This document shows positions 36,357 through 40,403 of a DNA stretch of 40,403 nt, in pieces. The notes under the pieces are model-generated. The model had not been told where the DNA came from, made no database searches, and worked only from the letters and a program-made list of their open reading frames with translations. The stretch lies in the NCBI GenBank assembly GCA_020349885.1, contig CP070701.1, positions 1,869,836 through 1,910,238 on the forward strand, written 5' to 3'. Position 1 is the first letter of the stretch. Each line of letters opens with the position of its first letter. A program made the translations under genes and the position numbers. The DNA is from Acidobacteriota bacterium (GTDB lineage: Bacteria > Acidobacteriota > G020349885).

Positions 36357-38552
36357 ATGGGAAAGAAAAAACGGAAAAAGCTTGCGCGGGCCGACCGTCC
36401 GTCCGGAACGGGCGCTCCGGCCAAGGCGCCCAAGCTCGGGCGGTGGGCCCCCCTCGTTCTTGTGGTCCTGCCTCTCCTCATCTACGCCAATTCCCTGAAT
36501 AACGCTTTCCACTACGACGATTTCCACAGCCTTGTGGACAATCCCCACATCCGGAAGCTCGAAAACATCCCCTCTTTTTTCACCAGCGCCCGAACCACCA
36601 GCATCCACGCCGAGAGGGGCCACTACCGCCCCGTCCTCTTTTCGACCTACGCGCTAAGCTATGCCCTCGGCGGCTACGATTACGATCCCACGGTCTTCCG
36701 CCTTGCGAACCTCATCCTTCACATCCTGAACGGCCTTTTGCTCTTTGCGGTGTTTCGGCGGGTGTCCGGAAACACGGCGGTGGCGTTCTATGCGGCGCTT
36801 TTGTTTGCCGTTCATCCTCTGAACACCGAGAGCGTCAACTACATCAGCTGTCGCTCGAACGTTCTGGCCACGACGTTTTACTTGGCCGGCGTGGGGCTGT
36901 TTGTGGGATACTCGGGAAGCGCCCCGACGCGGCGGCGGACGGCTTTCTATGCGGGTTCGCTTGGCTGCTTTGGGCTGGGGCTTTTGACCAAGGAAATCGT
37001 GATTACCCTTCCCGCCATTTTGATGCTCTTGGATATCTTGATTCTCAGTCCCCGACCCGACGGCGCCGGGGGCGGTGCCAAAATCTCGCTTGCGCCCCAG
37101 ACAAGCTTGTCGGGGCAGGGAGCAAGCTTCGACGTCAAGACTCTATTTCGCCGTCACCTGGCGTTCTGGATGGTTGCGGGATTTTACCTTTTTCTGATTT
37201 TTGCGGTCGGCCTCAAGCCCATGTACGAACGGCACGGCGTCCTTTACAACCTCCTTGTCCAGACCAAGGCGATGGCATTTTACTTGCGGCTTTTGGTGTT
37301 TCCCCGGGGCTTGAGCGTCGCCCACGGCTTTGACATGGAGAGTACGCTGAGCGCGGCATTTTGGATTTCGCTGTTTATCATCGGCGGCAGCCTGTTCCTG
37401 ACCTGGAGGCTGCGCAGGCGCTGCGGCCTCCTCAGCTTCGCCATCCTGTGGTATTTCATCGCGCTGCTTCCGACCTCCAGCGTCATTGCCTTGCACATCC
37501 CCGTGAACGAGCACCGGACCTATCTTCCGGGGGTGGGGTTCGCGGTGGCCGTAGCGTTCTTGTTCGGGCTCATCACGACGAAGTCGAAAGAGACGCGCGC
37601 CCGTCTCCGGCCGGCCCCGACGCTCGGGCGTCTCGGGCAGGCTCTTTCGAAGCTCGCCGTGCCGCTCTTTGCGGTCGTTGTAGGAATCTTTTCCGTCGCG
37701 GTCTTTGCGCGGAATCAAACCTGGAAGACGGCCATTACCCTCTGGAAGGATGCCGCTAAGAAGTATCCCGACAACCCCCACGCGCACGAGACCCTGGGCC
37801 TGGAATACAGCAAGCTCGGAGATTTGGAAAAAGCGGAGCGGGAGTTTCTGCTCGCGGTTCGGCGCGGCGGGGTCAGTAAGGCGCTGGCGAAACCCTACAA
37901 CGAACTGGGCATAATTTACGCGAAGAGGAAAGAGTACGAAAGCGCCATCGAGCACTATACGCTTTCCGCCGAGCTGGATCCGCGCGCCATTGAGCCGCAC
38001 CTCAATCTCGGCATGCTTTACTCCCAACAGGGCCAGCATGAAAAGGCGCTGCCCTATTACGAGAAAGTCATCGCGCTGAACCCGCACCATGCCATTGCGC
38101 ACGCGGCCCTGGGCAACGTATACGGAAAAATCGGCAACCTGCAGCGGGCCGAGGAAGAGCTTCGGCTCGCTGCGCGATATGGAGATAGCAAAACGTTTGC
38201 CGAGTCCCACAACGGGCTGGGCATCATCTTCGCGACGAGGAATGAGTATGAAAACGCCATCAAGCATTTTACTTTGTCCATCAAGGCAGACGCGGATGCC
38301 ATTGGGCCATACCTCAATCTCGGCATGCTTTACTCCGAACTGGGCCAGCATGAAAAGGCGCTGCCCTATTATGAGAAAACCATCGCGCTAAATCCGAATG
38401 TGGAACGACCTTATCACGATCTTGTGCGAATCTATCTCGATCTTCGTGAGGCCGACAAAGCGAGCGGCGTCTTTCAGGAAATGAAAAAGCGCGGCTTTAA
38501 TCTTCCAGAAGATTTGCGGAAACACCTCGATGCCGCCATGAAGAGTCCGTGA
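36357..38552 (+). CDS. TMTC/DUF1736-like GT-C membrane protein with divergent TPR tail (array gene 2)
   Basis: The 731-aa paralog begins MGKKKRKKLARADRPSGTG and has the same membrane domain: NAFHYDDFHSLVDNPHIRKL, HPLNTESVNYISCRSN and NEHRTYLPGVG. It carries an extra palindromic segment at 37049-37127. The tail from about residue 465 is a different set of TPRs, with longer spacers (AEREFLLAVRRGGVSKALAK; ALPYYEKVIALNP), and ends RGFNLPEDLRKHLDAAMKSP. Membrane domain and tail therefore have separate histories. Likely a glycosyltransferase-fold protein of the inner membrane with a protein-binding tail outside; substrate unknown. Confidence 0.82.
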   Translation: MGKKKRKKLARADRPSGTGAPAKAPKLGRWAPLVLVVLPLLIYANSLNNAFHYDDFHSLVDNPHIRKLENIPSFFTSARTTSIHAERGHYRPVLFSTYALSYALGGYDYDPTVFRLANLILHILNGLLLFAVFRRVSGNTAVAFYAALLFAVHPLNTESVNYISCRSNVLATTFYLAGVGLFVGYSGSAPTRRRTAFYAGSLGCFGLGLLTKEIVITLPAILMLLDILILSPRPDGAGGGAKISLAPQTSLSGQGASFDVKTLFRRHLAFWMVAGFYLFLIFAVGLKPMYERHGVLYNLLVQTKAMAFYLRLLVFPRGLSVAHGFDMESTLSAAFWISLFIIGGSLFLTWRLRRRCGLLSFAILWYFIALLPTSSVIALHIPVNEHRTYLPGVGFAVAVAFLFGLITTKSKETRARLRPAPTLGRLGQALSKLAVPLFAVVVGIFSVAVFARNQTWKTAITLWKDAAKKYPDNPHAHETLGLEYSKLGDLEKAEREFLLAVRRGGVSKALAKPYNELGIIYAKRKEYESAIEHYTLSAELDPRAIEPHLNLGMLYSQQGQHEKALPYYEKVIALNPHHAIAHAALGNVYGKIGNLQRAEEELRLAARYGDSKTFAESHNGLGIIFATRNEYENAIKHFTLSIKADADAIGPYLNLGMLYSELGQHEKALPYYEKTIALNPNVERPYHDLVRIYLDLREADKASGVFQEMKKRGFNLPEDLRKHLDAAMKSP
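37049..37127 (+). repeat. Palindromic insertion inside array gene 2
   Basis: Between ILILSPR and the shared LFRRH segment, gene 2 has extra codons absent from genes 1 and 3. They contain the palindrome GCCCCAGACAAG/CTTGTCGGGGC (37094-37116), with outer GCTTGC/GCAAGC arms. The frame stays open across it. It lies in a loop between membrane segments. Confidence 0.7.
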
Positions 38553-38613
38553 GGGCGTCCGCCGGGGACGCGCGGCGACCTCGCGTACAGCGCACAGGTA
38601 AGCGCTTGATTCG

Positions 38614-38643
38614 TTGACGCGGCGCCCCTGCTGCGATTATCCT
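38614..38643 (+). promoter_or_regulatory. Promoter of TMTC-like gene 3
   Basis: TTGACG (38614-38619), 18-bp spacer and TATCCT (38638-38643), homologous to the promoters before genes 1 and 2, in a 117-bp spacer after gene 2. Confidence 0.5.
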
Positions 38644-38669
38644 GCTTTCGCGACCGGCAGCACGTTTCT

Positions 38670-40403
38670 ATGGGAAAGAAAAGACGGAAAAAGCTTGCGC
38701 GGGCCGCCCGTCCGTCCGGGACGGGCGCTCCGGCCAAAGCGCCCAAGCTCGGGCGGTGGGCTCCCCTCGTTCTTGTGCTACTGCCTCTCCTCATCTACGC
38801 CAATTCCCTGAATAACGCCTTCCACTACGACGATTTCCACAGCCTCGTCGACAATCCCCACGTCCGAGAGCTCAAGAACATCCCCTCTTTCTTCGCCAGC
38901 ACCCGAACCACCAGCCTCCGCGCCGAAAAGGGCCACTACCGCCCGGTGCTCTTTTCCACCTACGCGCTCAGCTACGCCCTCGGCGGCTACGACTACGACC
39001 CCAGGATGTTCCGGGTGTTCAACCTTGTCTTTCACATCCTTAACGGCCTGTTGGTCTTTGCCGTGTTCCGGTCCATCCTCCGTAGTCCCGCTTCGAGCGG
39101 GACGGAGGACGGGCGCCTTTTCGGAAACACGGCAGCGGCGTTCTTTGCGGCGCTTTTGTTTGCCGTTCATCCCCTGAACACCGAGAGCGTCAACTACATC
39201 AGCTGCCGCTCGAACGCGATGGCGGCGACGTTTTTCCTGGCCGGCGTGTGGCTGTTTGTGTGGTACTCGGGGAGCGCCCCGGCGCGGCGGCGGACGGCTC
39301 TCTACGCGGGCTCGCTCGGCTGCTTTGTGCTGGGGCTTTTGACCAAAGAAATAGTGATTACCCTTCCCGCCATCTTGGTGCTCTTGGACATCTTGGTTCT
39401 TAATCCCGGCGCGAGACCCTTAGCTTATAAGGCTCTGTTTCGCCGCCACGCGGCGTACTGGATGGTTGCGGCGCTTCATATTTTTCTGGTTTTCGCGGTT
39501 GGCCTCAAGCCCATGTACGAACCGCGCGGCGTCTTTTACAACCTTCTTATCCAGACCAAGGCTATGGCATTTTACTTGCGGCTCTTGGTGTTTCCGCGGG
39601 GCCTGAGCATCTCCCACGGCTTTGACATGGAGATGACGCTGAGCGCGGCGTTTTGGGTTTCGCTCTCTGTCATCGGCGGCATCCTGTTCCTGGCCTGGAA
39701 GCTGCGCGAGCGCTGGGGTCTTCTGAGTTTCGCCATCCTGTGGTATTTCATCACCCTGCTTCCGACCTCCAGCGTCCTTCCTTTGAACATCCCAGTGAAC
39801 GAGCACCGGACCTATCTTCCGGCGGTGGGGTTCGTGGTGGCCGTCGGGTTCTTGCTAGGGCTTATCACGACGAAGTCGCAAGAGGCGAGCGCCCGTCTCC
39901 GGTCGGCTCCGGCCAGCCCACGACACATGGGGGCAAGCGGCGGGCAGGCTCTTTCGAAGCTCGTCGTGCCGCTCTTTGCGGTCGTCATAGGAGTCTTTTC
40001 CGTCACGGCCTTTATGCGGAATCAAACCTGGAAGATGCCCACCACCATATGGGAGGACGCCGTGAAGACGTATCCCTACAACCACCACGCACACTACGGC
40101 CTGGGCAACGCCTACGGTAAGTTAGGCCGCTACGCCGAAGCGGTCGAAGCCTACAAGCAGTCAATACGGTTCGATCCGTATAATGCCGATACGCACTACA
40201 ACCTGGGCTTCGCCTACAGTAAGTTAGGCCGCAACGCCGAAGCGATTGAAGCTTTCAAGCAAGCGATACGGTTAAAACCGGACATGGCCGAGGCGCACAG
40301 CAACCTGGGCTTTGCCTACACTAAGTTAGACCGCCATGCCGAAGCGATTGAAGCCTACAAGCATGCGATACTGCTGAAGCCGGACTTGGCCAAGGCGCAC
40401 CTC
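38670..40403 (+). CDS. TMTC/DUF1736-like GT-C membrane protein, partial (array gene 3)
   Basis: The frame is open from the ATG at 38670 to the window edge (578 codons visible, no stop). It begins MGKKRRKKLARAARPSGTGA and repeats the family motifs NAFHYDDFHSLVDNPHVREL, HPLNTESVNYISCRSN and NEHRTYLPAVG. An in-frame 42-bp palindromic insertion interrupts the second membrane region. The TPR tail starts near residue 470 (HAHYGLGNAYGKLGRYAEAV) and resembles gene 1's type but with its own sequence. As in gene 1, an AlaSerProArgHis-type linker precedes the last membrane segment. Function as for the other copies. Confidence 0.82.
   Translation, partial: MGKKRRKKLARAARPSGTGAPAKAPKLGRWAPLVLVLLPLLIYANSLNNAFHYDDFHSLVDNPHVRELKNIPSFFASTRTTSLRAEKGHYRPVLFSTYALSYALGGYDYDPRMFRVFNLVFHILNGLLVFAVFRSILRSPASSGTEDGRLFGNTAAAFFAALLFAVHPLNTESVNYISCRSNAMAATFFLAGVWLFVWYSGSAPARRRTALYAGSLGCFVLGLLTKEIVITLPAILVLLDILVLNPGARPLAYKALFRRHAAYWMVAALHIFLVFAVGLKPMYEPRGVFYNLLIQTKAMAFYLRLLVFPRGLSISHGFDMEMTLSAAFWVSLSVIGGILFLAWKLRERWGLLSFAILWYFITLLPTSSVLPLNIPVNEHRTYLPAVGFVVAVGFLLGLITTKSQEASARLRSAPASPRHMGASGGQALSKLVVPLFAVVIGVFSVTAFMRNQTWKMPTTIWEDAVKTYPYNHHAHYGLGNAYGKLGRYAEAVEAYKQSIRFDPYNADTHYNLGFAYSKLGRNAEAIEAFKQAIRLKPDMAEAHSNLGFAYTKLDRHAEAIEAYKHAILLKPDLAKAHL
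39072..39113 (+). repeat. 42-bp in-frame palindromic insertion in array gene 3
   Basis: Genes 1 and 2 pass directly from FAVFRR to the GNT segment; gene 3 has 14 extra codons (SILRSPASSGTEDG). The DNA is a palindrome: CCATCCTCCGTAGTCCCGC (39073-39091), loop TTCGA, then GCGGGACGGAGGACGG (39097-39112), with a 3-nt bulge. Length is a multiple of three and no stop is created. Confidence 0.85.

Overview
The window is a GC-rich bacterial chromosome segment carrying housekeeping genes: topA, dprA, cinA, dgt, rpsA, a HU/IHF gene, dnaJ, smc, cysK/cysE and a tRNA-Asn. A six-domain S1 protein, an RlpA-type envelope protein, paired zinc-ribbon/FHA proteins, a DUF4388 (PATAN) protein and very large TPR membrane proteins point to a diderm from a poorly cultured lineage (acidobacterial, deltaproteobacterial, nitrospiral or candidate-phylum type). 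I cannot fix the phylum from sequence alone. Promoters of the TTGACA-N16..18-TATAAT type are visible before several genes.

Layout. 1-5462 is a leftward operon: dprA, topA, cinA and a partial gene with a helix-hairpin-helix-like region. A DUF4013 membrane protein (5642-6280, +) follows. Next come two leftward genes, a DUF4388 protein and dgt, separated by a heptamer-repeat hairpin. From a strong promoter at 8977 a rightward run reads rpsA, ihfB-like, purine nucleoside phosphorylase, tusA-like, rlpA and two peptide-type ABC permeases, most of them overlapping or nearly touching. dnaJ and tRNA-Asn follow, each with its own promoter.

16131-20161 looks like an accessory insert. The 3' end of the tRNA gene is repeated twice more in about 79-98 bp units. 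Two small AT-rich leftward genes follow, then a catalase-peroxidase gene (katG) bracketed by a 133/134-bp direct repeat of the selB 3' end. 20050-25914 is leftward: selB, FHA protein, HEAT-repeat protein, Nudix protein, fxsA-like gene, second FHA protein and a 100-aa unknown. smc (26056-29580, +) and a secreted multidomain protein follow, then a leftward cysK-cysE pair.

33674-40403 is the most unusual part: a tandem array of three very large paralogous membrane proteins of the TMTC/DUF1736 GT-C-like type. Each has its own near-identical promoter leader, and the C-terminal remnant of a fourth copy lies in front. The membrane domains are closely related, but the TPR tails differ between copies. 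Two copies carry extra palindromic DNA segments within the reading frame (42 bp, exactly in frame, in the third copy; a longer stretch in the second). They resemble protein-coding palindromic elements and share a GC-rich hairpin style with other palindromes in the window.
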